The notes beneath the pieces are model-generated. The model worked only from the letters and a program-made list of their open reading frames with translations. It had not been told where the DNA came from and made no database searches. Made by a program: the position numbers and the translations under genes. A stretch of DNA of 34,304 nt, from assembly GCA_041668045.1 (NCBI GenBank), contig JBAYDV010000010.1, positions 1 to 34,304 of the forward strand, given 5' to 3'. Source of the stretch: JBAYDV01 sp041668045. GTDB lineage: Bacteria > Bacteroidota > Bacteroidia > Bacteroidales > UBA932. This document shows, piece after piece, positions 15,792 to 24,974 of this stretch; position 1 is the stretch's first letter; the number at the start of each line of letters is the position of its first letter.

Positions 15792-17273
15792 TTAATATAA
15801 AATTCTTTTTAAATAATTATAAGTATATGGTAGATAATCTCGAATATTATTTAATTCTTGATCCTCAACATATCTATTTGAAAAAGGTACAATTTTAGTA
15901 GAAACCACTTCCGAAGAAGGTTTCCTACTTAATTTATATTCAAGAGTTAGATTTTCTGATTTATCATAAAACTCAAGAGGTAATCCATAATTAGGCACTG
16001 ATAAATAAAAAGAGAGCTCACTATCATTAGGATTTAATGACAAATAATTATTTTCTCTCATTATTGAATAACACTTATTTACAACACATTTATAGGGATC
16101 TATAAAACTAAAATTAGATGCTATACTATTTTTATAAATATAAATACCATCTCTTTTATAATTTCGTAATTCTTCTATTACTTTATTTAGAGTATCAAGC
16201 ATAGTATTATAATAATTTCCTCCTAATATAATATGCGAAAGGGGTGTCTTACTCCCACTCCGCCTATGAGTCTCAATTAGGTTTACTAAATCATATCTTG
16301 CATAATTACTTGGAGAATTTAATTGAATACTAGAATACTCCCCTTTTAATTTACGGTATAATAAATGGTGATTACTCATATCAAAATTATACCTATCCAT
16401 TAATGAAGGATCTATATCTACTTCTGTCTTACCCATTATTGGTCCTTTATATTCATCACTAATTGTTTTTAAATTAGGATTAACATAAAGAGAGTCTTGT
16501 GATATAGCTAGATATAGACCTTTAGCATCTTGATTAAAAATTTGAAGCACTCCCGTATAACGAGTTTTATTAACAAGATTTCTTAATGAATTTTCATATA
16601 TACCTGAAGCGATCATATCTGAAGGAGCTATAACACCTAAAGCGTAATTATCTCTATCATATAAATGATCTAAAGCTGCTTCAGCAGTAGATTCTACCAT
16701 TCCTACAAGTTTTATAGGAACGCCACTTTGACTTATTAGTGTTTTTATGTCAGATAATCTTTTAGAAGAATATGTTTTACTTGCAGCTATTATAATTTTA
16801 ACCGGTGATTTCATTCCTGTAGGAATATCGTCTATAGCTAGATTATAATATTTATTATCACAGAGAAATAAAGCATCACGTACAATAAGTTCTCGAAGAT
16901 AATCAGTTTTATTATTTTTATAATATGAAGCATATGGTGCATTAGCTTTATCGGCTAAAAAAATAAAATTCTCACCGGAAAAGTCAGCTATTCCATCAGA
17001 CACTTTTTTTCCTGTAATATTATCATAAGCATCTTCTTTTAAAAAAGATTCAACTACTGATAGACCACTTAATTCACTATCAAAGATTCCTATTGGCAAT
17101 TTATTTATTTCTTTTGGATAAGAATTAAAATTAATAAAGAATCTTGATGTTGAATCATTAATAGCCTTTTGAGTAACAGGAATTATCTCTGCTACTTCTT
17201 TTTTATCTTTACAAGCTGTTATAAACGAAGCTGTAAGACTTAAAAATAATACTACACGTAAAAATCTGTTCAT
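15792..17273 (-). CDS. Large lipoprotein of unknown function
   Basis: I do not recognise the family. The 493-residue protein starts with a lipoprotein signal peptide (hydrophobic to SFITAC), lipidated cysteine C21, then the charged KDKKEVAE. There are no further membrane segments. The stretch ~110-285 (DYLRELIVRDALFLCDNKYY, VKIIIAASKTYSSKRLSDIKTLI, ALGVIAPSDMIASGIYE) alternates strands and helices and could be a periplasmic-binding-protein-like or other Rossmann-type fold; this is a weak inference. The segment SHIILGGNYYNTMLDTLNKVIEELRNY is also helical. It is tightly packed between purM (3 nt) and the exonuclease gene (6 nt), so it is co-transcribed with cytoplasmic enzymes although it is itself envelope-located. 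Confidence 0.8.
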   Translation of the reverse strand: MNRFLRVVLFLSLTASFITACKDKKEVAEIIPVTQKAINDSTSRFFINFNSYPKEINKLPIGIFDSELSGLSVVESFLKEDAYDNITGKKVSDGIADFSGENFIFLADKANAPYASYYKNNKTDYLRELIVRDALFLCDNKYYNLAIDDIPTGMKSPVKIIIAASKTYSSKRLSDIKTLISQSGVPIKLVGMVESTAEAALDHLYDRDNYALGVIAPSDMIASGIYENSLRNLVNKTRYTGVLQIFNQDAKGLYLAISQDSLYVNPNLKTISDEYKGPIMGKTEVDIDPSLMDRYNFDMSNHHLLYRKLKGEYSSIQLNSPSNYARYDLVNLIETHRRSGSKTPLSHIILGGNYYNTMLDTLNKVIEELRNYKRDGIYIYKNSIASNFSFIDPYKCVVNKCYSIMRENNYLSLNPNDSELSFYLSVPNYGLPLEFYDKSENLTLEYKLSRKPSSEVVSTKIVPFSNRYVEDQELNNIRDYLPYTYNYLKRILY

Positions 17274-17276
17274 ATA

Positions 17277-18449
17277 CTAATGATAAATATATTCGCTAAA
17301 TTCACTTTTAATTACTACCTCTTTTTTCTGGGCAGCTTCAACGTGACCTATAATTTTGGCTTCAACTCCCAAAGATAATGAAATATTTATAACATCTTCT
17401 GCTATTTCTTTAGGTAAATAAATCTCCATACGGTGACCCATATTAAAGACTTTATACATTTCCTCCCAATCAGCACAAGACTCCTCTTTTATAGTTTTAA
17501 ATAAAGGAGGAACAGGGAATAAATTATCCTTGATTACTTTTAAATCATTAATAAAATGCAAAACCTTAGTTTGAGCACCTCCTGAACAATGAACCATACC
17601 ATGAATATCCTTTCTATATTTATCCAAAACTTTCTTTATAATAGGGGCATAAGTTCTAGTTGGAGATAAAACAAGTTTTCCATATGTTAATCCAGTCTCT
17701 GGTTCTATATCTGTTAAAGCTTTACTACCAGAATAAACTAAATCTAATGGAACATTATGGTCATAACTTTCGGGATATTTTTCTGCATTTACTTTATTAA
17801 AAATATCATGGCGAGCAGAAGTAAGACCATTACTTCCCATCCCGCCATTATATTCATCTTCGTATTTAGATTTTCCGTAAGAAGCTAATCCAACAATAAC
17901 ATCACCTGGAGTAATATTACCATTATCGATTACATCACTTCTTTTCATTCTAGCACATACAGTACTATCAACTATAATAGTACGAACTAAATCACCAACA
18001 TCCGCAGTTTCCCCGCCTGTAAGTACCATGTCCACTCCATAACTTCTCATCTTTTCTACGAAATCTGAAGTGCCATTGATTACTTTAGAAATAACATCTC
18101 CTGTTATTAAATTTTTATTTCTACCTATAGTAGATGAAAGAAGAATATTATCAGTAGCTCCTACACATAATAAATCATCGGTATTCATAACGATAGCATC
18201 TTGAGAAATTCCTTTCCAAACACTATCATCTCCAGTTTCTTTCCAATACATATAAGCCAATGATGATTTTGTTCCAGCACCATCAGCATGCATTATAATA
18301 CAATAATCAGAATCTCCTGCTAAGAAATCTGGTACTATTTTACAAAATGCATTGGGAAATAACCCCTTATCGATATTTTTTATCGCATTATGAACATCTT
18401 CTTTTTGTGAAGAAACTCCTCTTAAGGAATATCTGTTTTTATTGGTCAT
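17277..18449 (-). CDS. purM: Phosphoribosylformylglycinamidine cyclo-ligase (AIR synthetase)
   Basis: PurM catalyses the fifth step of purine synthesis, ATP-dependent closure of FGAM to AIR. The 390-residue protein is longer than E. coli PurM (345), as is usual for the Bacteroidota form. Conserved motifs are HADGAGTKSS (54-63, equivalent to the family DGVGTK), MNTDDLLCVGA (88-98), GGETADVGD (145-153) and GLTSARHDIFNK. The first ATG fits the family start. It follows glnN by 20 nt and precedes an unknown lipoprotein by 3 nt. No other pur gene is adjacent; purD is 4.5 kb away in another operon. Confidence 0.93.
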   Translation of the reverse strand: MTNKNRYSLRGVSSQKEDVHNAIKNIDKGLFPNAFCKIVPDFLAGDSDYCIIMHADGAGTKSSLAYMYWKETGDDSVWKGISQDAIVMNTDDLLCVGATDNILLSSTIGRNKNLITGDVISKVINGTSDFVEKMRSYGVDMVLTGGETADVGDLVRTIIVDSTVCARMKRSDVIDNGNITPGDVIVGLASYGKSKYEDEYNGGMGSNGLTSARHDIFNKVNAEKYPESYDHNVPLDLVYSGSKALTDIEPETGLTYGKLVLSPTRTYAPIIKKVLDKYRKDIHGMVHCSGGAQTKVLHFINDLKVIKDNLFPVPPLFKTIKEESCADWEEMYKVFNMGHRMEIYLPKEIAEDVINISLSLGVEAKIIGHVEAAQKKEVVIKSEFSEYIYH

Positions 18450-18469
18450 TCTAGTCGTATTTTAGCTTT

Positions 18470-20656
18470 TTAATTATCTAAATATAATAATTCTCTGTAT
18501 TTTGGTAATGGCCATAACTCGTCATCAACCAACATTTCAAGTTTATCTGCTTTTCTTCTAATTTTGTCCATATAAGGAGCTACAGTTTTACAATATGCCT
18601 CTGCTTTTTCAGCTATATCTTCTATAACGTTAGCCACTTTACGAGCCTCAATCATATCATGAGCATTTTGTCTAATTGATTCAATATAATAGGACATTTT
18701 CTCTATAAGCTCTATTTGACTTTTGCTCATATCCTTAACTTTTTCTTCTCCAAATACTTTTTGCAGACCAATAACATTATCTATTAATGTATTTTGGAAT
18801 TTAATAGCAGTAGGTATTACGTGATTAATAGTTAGGTCACCAAGCACTCTAGCTTCAATTTGAAGTTTTTTGACATAACTTTCGTTCATCACTTCAAATC
18901 TTGCTTCTGTCTCTCTCTTAGTTAGAACATTTTCCTCACTGAAAAGCTCCATTGATTTTTCTTCTACGAAAGCTTTAAAAGCTTCTGGTGGATTAACGAT
19001 AGATTTAAGACCTCTTTTTTTAGCTTCTTCCTGCCATTCTTTACTATAACCATTACCTTCGAACATTATATTCTTAGATTCGATTATATATTGTCTAACT
19101 ACTTTTATAATAGCCTCATGTTTATCCACTCCTTTAGCTATAAGTTCTTCAACTAATTTTTTAAAACGAGTTAGTTGCTGAGCTACTGCAGAATTCAAAA
19201 TAAACATAGTAGATGCTATATTGCAAGAAGATCCCACAGCTCTAAATTCAAATCTATTACCTGTAAAGGCAAAAGGAGAAGTTCTATTTCTATCTGTATT
19301 ATCTAATAAAATTTCAGGTAAAGAATCTATTATATCTAATTTATCTTTAGTAGTCGCAGTCACATTCTCATCAAAATTTAAATTCTCTAGAGATTTTAAA
19401 AGTTTTGTAAGAGTAGAACCAGCGAAAATTGACATCACTGCTGGTGGAGCTTCGTTTCCTCCTAATCTATAAGAATTACTTAAAGACATTGTACTAGCCA
19501 TTAATAAATAATGGTGTTCATAAACAGCACGTAAAACAGAAGATAATACTGATAAAAATAAGAAATTTTTATTTGGTGTTTTACCTGGTTTTAAAATATT
19601 TATTCCATTATTAGTAATTAAAGACCAATTACAATGTTTTCCTGAACCATTTACTCCGTTAAATGGTTTTTCATGGAATATAACTTTAAGATTATGTTTA
19701 GCTGCTATATCTCTCATCATAATCATTAAAATAAGATTATGGTCAATAGCAAGATTTGATTCTTCAAATAAAGGAGCACATTCAAACTGATTAGGTGCTA
19801 CCTCATTATGTCTAGTTTTAAGTAGAATTCCTAATTTATATGCTTCAGTCTCAAAATCTTTCATAAAAGCATTAACACGTGGAGGAATAGCTCCAAAATA
19901 GTGATCTTCAAGTTGTTGATCTTTAGCTGAAGTATGACCTAACAATGTTCTATCACAAGCTTGTAAATCAGGACGAGCTAGGAATAAAGATTCATCTACT
20001 AAAAAGTATTCTTGTTCTACACCTAACATAGCATCAACTCTCTTAGCTGACTTATCAAACATAGACACAACCCCCATAGCTGCCTTTTGTAAACTCTCAA
20101 GAGATTTCAAATATGGCACTTTCATATCAAGAGACTCTCCTGTATATGACACGAAAATAGTAGGAATACATAATGTCTGATTCATTATAAAAGCTGGAGA
20201 TGTTGGATCCCAAGCTGTATAACCACGAGCTTCAAATGTATTTCTCAAGCCTCCATTAGGAAAACTTGACGCATCAGGTTCCTGCTGAACAAGAGCTTTT
20301 CCATCGAAATGCTCAAAAATCCCACCTTTAGTCTTTCCAATGAAAGATTCGTGTTTTTCAGCTGCTGAATCAGTTAAAGGCTGAAACCAATGGGTGTAAT
20401 GCGTACAGCCCATTTCTACTGCCCATGACCTCATACCAGAAGCTATCTGATTTGCAAGATTACGATTTAATTTTTTACCATCATTAATTGATGCCTGCAC
20501 TGCCTCATACGATTCAGCAGAAAGATACTTACGCATTTTCGCTTGATCGAAGACATTTTGTGCAAAAAATTCGGATACCGGTCGGTTTTCTTTATAAAAC
20601 CGTTGTGCTCTGTGTTGAGAAAATTCATCAAGAGCTCTTTTTCGAAAACTACTCAT
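18470..20656 (-). CDS. glnN: Glutamine synthetase type III
   Basis: GlnN condenses glutamate and ammonia to glutamine with ATP. The 728 residues and opening MSSFRKRALDEFSQHRAQRF identify the large GSIII class, not the ~470-residue GSI. Active-site motifs are MGCTHYTHWFQPLT (82-95), the metal-binding LGVEQEYFLVD (211-221, with E214 and E216), HNEVAPNQFE (283-292), NGSGKHCNWS (336-345) and RTSPFAFTGNRFEFRAVGSS. The adenylylation tyrosine loop of GSI is absent, as expected. It heads a five-gene operon with purM and is divergent from an aminotransferase. Nitrogen-responsive control is likely from family knowledge, but no operator is visible. Confidence 0.97.
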   Translation of the reverse strand: MSSFRKRALDEFSQHRAQRFYKENRPVSEFFAQNVFDQAKMRKYLSAESYEAVQASINDGKKLNRNLANQIASGMRSWAVEMGCTHYTHWFQPLTDSAAEKHESFIGKTKGGIFEHFDGKALVQQEPDASSFPNGGLRNTFEARGYTAWDPTSPAFIMNQTLCIPTIFVSYTGESLDMKVPYLKSLESLQKAAMGVVSMFDKSAKRVDAMLGVEQEYFLVDESLFLARPDLQACDRTLLGHTSAKDQQLEDHYFGAIPPRVNAFMKDFETEAYKLGILLKTRHNEVAPNQFECAPLFEESNLAIDHNLILMIMMRDIAAKHNLKVIFHEKPFNGVNGSGKHCNWSLITNNGINILKPGKTPNKNFLFLSVLSSVLRAVYEHHYLLMASTMSLSNSYRLGGNEAPPAVMSIFAGSTLTKLLKSLENLNFDENVTATTKDKLDIIDSLPEILLDNTDRNRTSPFAFTGNRFEFRAVGSSCNIASTMFILNSAVAQQLTRFKKLVEELIAKGVDKHEAIIKVVRQYIIESKNIMFEGNGYSKEWQEEAKKRGLKSIVNPPEAFKAFVEEKSMELFSEENVLTKRETEARFEVMNESYVKKLQIEARVLGDLTINHVIPTAIKFQNTLIDNVIGLQKVFGEEKVKDMSKSQIELIEKMSYYIESIRQNAHDMIEARKVANVIEDIAEKAEAYCKTVAPYMDKIRRKADKLEMLVDDELWPLPKYRELLYLDN

Positions 20657-20678
20657 AATTTTTTGTGTTTAAAAAAGG

Positions 20679-20686
20679 CAAATTTA
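20679..20686 (-). promoter_or_regulatory. Candidate glnN promoter -7 element
   Basis: The minus strand reads TAAATTTG, an exact TAnnTTTG, 22 nt before the glnN ATG, in the 100-bp divergent gap. The -33 position is T-rich without a clear TTTG. Confidence 0.5.
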
Positions 20687-20709
20687 CTACTTTTTATCAA
20701 AAAAATAAA

Positions 20710-20717
20710 TAACTTTG
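20710..20717 (+). promoter_or_regulatory. Candidate aminotransferase promoter -7 element
   Basis: TAACTTTG matches TAnnTTTG and lies 39 nt before the ATG at 20757. A T-run around 20691-20696 could act as a degenerate -33. It is face to face with the glnN -7 element, with the two boxes only 23 bp apart, so the two polymerases would compete. Confidence 0.5.
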
Positions 20718-20756
20718 CTTAATAATATTAAAATAACTTAAATTAATACTAGTAAT

Positions 20757-21956
20757 ATGCTTACATTATCACAAAAAGCTATTGAATTACCATCATCTCC
20801 CATTAGAAGATTAGTTTCTTTTGCTGACGCAGCTACAGAACGTGGTATTCAAGTATTTCATCTTAATATTGGACAGCCAGATATCGCTTCACCTCAATGT
20901 GCGATAGACGCTATTCGTAATATTAAACTTGATCATTTTCCTTACTGTAATTCTGCTGGAATTTTATCATACAGAAAAGGTCTTGCTAAATATTATAATG
21001 ATTTAGGAATAGACGTTTCTTATAACGACCTTATGATTACTACTGGAGGAAGTGAAGCCGTGAATTTCGCAATAGCTATTACTTGTAATCCAGGAGATGA
21101 GATTATAGTAATGGAACCTTACTATACCAATTATAATACTTTTGCAAAATTAAATGATGTTAAGCTAGTACCAGTACATACATCTATAGAAGATGGTTTC
21201 GCGATGCCTCCGATTGAAGAATTTGAAAAGCTTATCACACCGAAAACTAAAGGTATTTTAATGTGTAATCCTGGGAATCCTGCTGGAGTACTATATTCTA
21301 AAGAATCAGTAGAACAACTTGGAAAAATTATAAAGAAACACGATATTTATTTATATGCAGATGAAGTATATAGAGAATTTTGTTACACAGACGAACCTCA
21401 TTTTTCTGCTTTAAAGCTTAAAGGAGTAGAAGATAATGTCATACTAATAGATTCTGTATCCAAAAGATATTCTATGTGTGGAATTCGAATAGGAGCTCTT
21501 GTCTCAAGAAATAAAGAATTCATAAAACTTCTTTTAAAATATTGTCAAGCTAGACTTTGCTCCCCACGTTTAAGCCAAATAGCAGCTGAGGCAGCATTAG
21601 AAACACCTCAATCATATTTTGAAGCTGTACGTACAGAATACATACATCGAAGAGACATACTACTAGGACGTCTAAGAAAAATGAAAGGCGTAGTTTGCCC
21701 CACTCCAAAAGGTGCATTTTACGCAGTAGCTAAACTTCCTGTAGATGATGCAGAAGTATTCGCTAAATGGCTTTTAACAGATTTTGTTTTAAATCAAAAA
21801 ACAGTAATGGTCACACCAGCTGCTGGATTTTATACTACTCCAGGGGAAGGAAAAAATCAAGTTCGATTAGCATATGTATTAAAAGAAGAAGATTTGAACA
21901 CTGCTTTAGACTGTCTTGAAGAAGCACTTAAAGTATATCCTGGAAGAACAGAATAA
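20757..21956 (+). CDS. PLP-dependent class I aminotransferase (aspartate aminotransferase-like)
   Basis: A 399-residue fold-type I aminotransferase. The PLP-binding features are visible: TTGGSEAV (95-102), NPGNPAG (171-177), ADEVYREF with D202, and the Schiff-base lysine K236 in SVSKRYSMCGIRIG, which also supplies the phosphate-binding arginine. The N terminus (LNIGQPDIASP) fits the aspartate/tyrosine aminotransferase subgroup Igamma. The amino acid substrate cannot be fixed from sequence, so I leave the symbol blank. It is monocistronic, divergent from glnN and convergent (5 bp gap) with a membrane-protein gene. Confidence 0.92.
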   Translation: MLTLSQKAIELPSSPIRRLVSFADAATERGIQVFHLNIGQPDIASPQCAIDAIRNIKLDHFPYCNSAGILSYRKGLAKYYNDLGIDVSYNDLMITTGGSEAVNFAIAITCNPGDEIIVMEPYYTNYNTFAKLNDVKLVPVHTSIEDGFAMPPIEEFEKLITPKTKGILMCNPGNPAGVLYSKESVEQLGKIIKKHDIYLYADEVYREFCYTDEPHFSALKLKGVEDNVILIDSVSKRYSMCGIRIGALVSRNKEFIKLLLKYCQARLCSPRLSQIAAEAALETPQSYFEAVRTEYIHRRDILLGRLRKMKGVVCPTPKGAFYAVAKLPVDDAEVFAKWLLTDFVLNQKTVMVTPAAGFYTTPGEGKNQVRLAYVLKEEDLNTALDCLEEALKVYPGRTE

Positions 21957-21961
21957 ATTTA

Positions 21962-22936
21962 TTACATAAAAAGATAGGTAAACCTGTGTACTATTATTAA
22001 GCCCCAAAGGGCTAATAATAATACACGGGTTTCTATTTTTTCAATAGAGAGTTCTATATAGTCAAAGAATAATAATACAAGAGGTATAAATACTAATAAA
22101 GAAGCAGCTGAAAATAAATCAGAATTATAAATTATTAATAATAATATAATAATTATACCATATAAACTTGATATTTTAAAGGCTCTACTTCTAGCTAGAT
22201 TAAAAGAGTTTTTCAATCTTGGAAGGAGTTTTACTCTTGATAATATATATATTAAAATTATAATAGTGAGCAATAATAATTCATATATTTTATAATTATA
22301 ATCTCCTATTCGTATATCTGTTAATTGATTAGAGAAATGAATCCATAGATTCTTAATAGTCTCTATCTCTGGATGTGAAATAAAAGAAAGTCCAACATAC
22401 CAAAATAAAGAAAGAAAAATAGCTCCTAGTGTAATTATTAAATATTTAAAATGCGAACCCCTAAGTAGTTTAAGTTTATAAGGAATCGTAAGTACTAAAA
22501 GCCATAACATAGCAGGCTCGATTAAAACAGAAATAGCGAGCAAACTAACTCCTACAAGTAATGATCCACTAGGTTTAATCTCTTTAGCTAGGTATTGAAC
22601 TTCAAAATATAAATTCCAAATAAGTAATAATGCTAAAACATGGTATTTAGAAAATAAAATAACATTAGGAGATAATAAGACCAAGGATAAATATAATATC
22701 GGCAGTCTTTCTGGATTTTTTGATATGAAAAAGAAACTATCATTTACATAATATAAAGAAATGCAAATAATTATTAATAATCCTATAGATAAAATAACTG
22801 AACCTAATGCTAAATCATTTCTTATGCTGAAATTACCAGCATTTGTAATATTAAAAAATGACAAAAAATACATACATACTGATAATAATATCAATATTCT
22901 AAAGAAAATATTCAATTTCTTCGTACTTTCTGTCAT
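21962..22936 (-). CDS. Polytopic membrane protein (DUF6427-like)
   Basis: The 324-residue protein has about eight to ten hydrophobic spans spread over its whole length (for example ~10-30, 42-65, 78-95, 100-118, 128-150, 165-185, 218-235, 255-270, 275-292, 305-322). There are short charged loops and no soluble domain. The overall look and its place directly after purD fit a Bacteroidota integral membrane family annotated DUF6427, but I am not certain of the match. No catalytic motif is apparent. It begins 10 nt after purD. Its last ~25 codons contain the long hairpin described at 21980-22041. Confidence 0.7.
   Translation of the reverse strand: MTESTKKLNIFFRILILLSVCMYFLSFFNITNAGNFSIRNDLALGSVILSIGLLIIICISLYYVNDSFFFISKNPERLPILYLSLVLLSPNVILFSKYHVLALLLIWNLYFEVQYLAKEIKPSGSLLVGVSLLAISVLIEPAMLWLLVLTIPYKLKLLRGSHFKYLIITLGAIFLSLFWYVGLSFISHPEIETIKNLWIHFSNQLTDIRIGDYNYKIYELLLLTIIILIYILSRVKLLPRLKNSFNLARSRAFKISSLYGIIIILLLIIYNSDLFSAASLLVFIPLVLLFFDYIELSIEKIETRVLLLALWGLIIVHRFTYLFM
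21980..22041 (+). terminator. Intrinsic terminator for the aminotransferase gene, inside the convergent coding region
   Basis: Bases 21980-22004 pair with 22009-22032 in a 23-pair stem: 11 pairs, one mismatch, 8 pairs, one bulged A, 4 G/C pairs. The loop is CAAA and a T-rich tract follows at 22030-22041. It begins 24 nt after the aminotransferase stop codon and lies wholly within the 3' end of the oppositely oriented membrane-protein gene. Confidence 0.8.
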
Positions 22937-22946
22937 TTTTTTAAAA

Positions 22947-24269
22947 TTATTTCTTAAAATTTATTACATCTAATCCAATATCAGATCTATAATTCATCTT
23001 ATTAAATTGAATCTTTTTTATCTCAGTATATACTTTTTCTCTTGCATCCTCAATAGATGTAGCTAATGAAGTTATCGCGAATACTCTACCCCCATTAGTT
23101 AATATTACTGAACGATCATCACCTCCTGAAATAAGTTTTTTCTCGCTGGTACCTGCATGAAATACTATTACATCATCAACATCTTCCAACCCAGTTATTT
23201 TAAATCCTTTTTCATATTTTTCAGGATAACCACCAGAAACACCTATTACAGACAAAGCCGTCATTGGAGAAACTTCTAATTTCTCATTAGGCAATGTATT
23301 CGTGGCAGCAGCCTTAAGATGCGAGAATAAATCACTTTTAATTCTAGGCATAACAGCCTCTGTCTCAGGATCTCCCATACGGACATTATATTCTATCACA
23401 TATGGTTCACCAGCACAATTCATTAAGCCAATAAATACAAAACCAACATAATCCATTCCTTCACTAGAGAGACCATTCACCGTTGGTTTAACTATTTTCT
23501 CTTCAACCTTAGACATAAATTCTTTATCTGCGAAAGGTACAGGAGAAACAGAACCCATACCTCCAGTATTCAAACCTGTATCTCCCTCTCCTATTCTTTT
23601 ATAATCTTTCGCCTCAGGTAGAATCATATAATCTTTTCCATCAGTTAGAACAAAAACAGAAAGTTCTATTCCTGATAAAAATTCTTCTATAACTACTTTA
23701 GAACTAGCACTTCCAAATTTACCCTTCAACATTTCTTCTAGTTCAGCACAAGCCTCTCCGAAATTATCTATAATTAAAACACCTTTACCTCCAGCTAAAC
23801 CATCAGCTTTAAGTACATAAGGTGGTTTAATTTCTTTAAGATAATCTTTCGCCTCATCATATTGAGCTGCATTAAAAGTTCTATAAGCAGAAGTAGGTAT
23901 ATTATATTTCTGCATAAATTTTTTAGCGAAATCTTTACTACCTTCTAACTGAGCTCCTAATTTATCAGGGCCTATTACTAATACATCTTTTAATTCGCTA
24001 TCAGATTTGAAAAAATCTTTTATTCCAGCTACTAATGGAACTTCCGGGCCCACGATTAGCATTCCAATTTTTTCTTTTAATACTACTTCTTTAATTCTTT
24101 TAAAATCAAGAATATCACCTGAAATGCTCTCTGGAGAACAAGGCAATTCTATTCTATCTATTCCTGGATTTCCTGGTAAACAAAAAATCTTTTCTACTTC
24201 TTTACTCTGAGCTATTTTCCATATAATAGCACTTTCACGACCACCTGAACCTAAAACTAATACTTTCAT
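22947..24269 (-). CDS. purD: Phosphoribosylamine-glycine ligase (GAR synthetase)
   Basis: PurD joins glycine to phosphoribosylamine with ATP in the second step of purine synthesis. The 440-residue length is near the usual ~425. It opens MKVLVLGSGGRESAIIW, the PurD N-domain signature, with LPGNPGI following. The ATP-grasp domain (~105-300) shows VLKADGLAGGKGVLI, EEFLSGIELSVFV, NTGGMGSVSPVP and EYNVRMGDPE. The C-terminal domain contains MTALSVIGVSGGYPEKY. It lies between a polysaccharide deacetylase gene (11 nt upstream) and a membrane-protein gene (10 nt downstream), apparently one operon. Confidence 0.96.
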   Translation of the reverse strand: MKVLVLGSGGRESAIIWKIAQSKEVEKIFCLPGNPGIDRIELPCSPESISGDILDFKRIKEVVLKEKIGMLIVGPEVPLVAGIKDFFKSDSELKDVLVIGPDKLGAQLEGSKDFAKKFMQKYNIPTSAYRTFNAAQYDEAKDYLKEIKPPYVLKADGLAGGKGVLIIDNFGEACAELEEMLKGKFGSASSKVVIEEFLSGIELSVFVLTDGKDYMILPEAKDYKRIGEGDTGLNTGGMGSVSPVPFADKEFMSKVEEKIVKPTVNGLSSEGMDYVGFVFIGLMNCAGEPYVIEYNVRMGDPETEAVMPRIKSDLFSHLKAAATNTLPNEKLEVSPMTALSVIGVSGGYPEKYEKGFKITGLEDVDDVIVFHAGTSEKKLISGGDDRSVILTNGGRVFAITSLATSIEDAREKVYTEIKKIQFNKMNYRSDIGLDVINFKK

Positions 24270-24280
24270 ATCTTTAATTT

Positions 24281-24895
24281 TTATTTAATTCTAATTGATT
24301 TACATACTAAGCCCTTATCATAAATAGCTTGTAAAACTAAAGGAAGAGCATACTGCATATTTTTATGAGATTTTATCGAATCATGAAAGACAATAATATT
24401 CCCTGGATCTAAGTAAGGCAATACATGATTAGCACACTGTCTACCAGATAGTTTTTTATTATAATCAAAACTTAAAACATTCCACATAATGGTAACATAT
24501 CTTTCGTTTATTACCCTCGCTTGTTTAGTCTTTATTCTCGCATATGGTGGACGATATAGATTTGAATCAACATAATTAGCAGCATAATCAATATCGTCGA
24601 TATAATCATCTAAATCTACACGCCAGCCTTTAACATGACTATAGGAATGATTACCAACAGAATGACCTTCATCTAATATTCTTTTATATAATTCGGGATT
24701 TCTTTCTACATTACGTCCTAAACAAAAAAAAGTGGCCTTCGCATTATACTTAGCTAATTGATCTAATATCCAAGGCGTAACACTCGGTTCAGGCCCATCA
24801 TCAAATGTCAAAAAAATGCCATTTTTTTCTTCTGGAAAACTCCAAATAAACGACGGATAGAGTTTTTTAATAAATTTTGGAATTTTTAAATACAT
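24281..24895 (-). CDS. Polysaccharide deacetylase family protein (NodB fold)
   Basis: A 204-residue carbohydrate esterase family 4 protein. The NodB motifs appear in order: TFDDGP (30-35, catalytic base and metal Asp), HSYSH (83-87, metal histidines), RPPYAR (115-120), SFDYN (142-146) and IIVFHDS (167-173). I placed the start at the ATG ending at 24895 (MYLKIPKFIKKLYPSFIWSF), which fits the family N terminus. An in-frame ATG at 24955 would add a 20-residue extension overlapping the promoter. No signal peptide is evident, although the N-terminal region is amphipathic. The substrate is unknown (peptidoglycan, chitooligosaccharide or another glycan). It heads the operon with purD. Confidence 0.9.
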   Translation of the reverse strand: MYLKIPKFIKKLYPSFIWSFPEEKNGIFLTFDDGPEPSVTPWILDQLAKYNAKATFFCLGRNVERNPELYKRILDEGHSVGNHSYSHVKGWRVDLDDYIDDIDYAANYVDSNLYRPPYARIKTKQARVINERYVTIMWNVLSFDYNKKLSGRQCANHVLPYLDPGNIIVFHDSIKSHKNMQYALPLVLQAIYDKGLVCKSIRIK

Positions 24896-24914
24896 TTCAT
24901 TGTGTTTAGATTCG

Positions 24915-24922
24915 CAAAAATA
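24915..24922 (-). promoter_or_regulatory. Candidate deacetylase-purD promoter -7 element
   Basis: The minus strand reads TATTTTTG, matching TAnnTTTG, 19 nt before the preferred ATG at 24895. Its position supports that start over the upstream ATG at 24955. No -33 match is seen. Confidence 0.4.
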
Positions 24923-24934
24923 GTAAGAAAAATT

Positions 24935-24942
24935 TATATTTG
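24935..24942 (+). promoter_or_regulatory. Candidate promoter -7 element of the DUF4296 gene
   Basis: TATATTTG is an exact TAnnTTTG, 32 nt before the ATG at 24975. It shares the 79-bp divergent gap with the deacetylase promoter. The -33 is a weak TTCG at about 20 nt. Confidence 0.5.
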
Positions 24943-24974
24943 CAGAATAAATCAATCAAAAGAAGATATCCGTG

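Noticed and set aside
20657..20756. Possible nitrogen-responsive operator between glnN and the aminotransferase
   Set aside because: Apart from two -7 elements, no convincing palindrome or repeat was found in the gap.
24896..24955. Upstream ATG extending the polysaccharide deacetylase by 20 residues
   Set aside because: The extension is unlike the family N terminus and would span the candidate promoter at 24915-24922.
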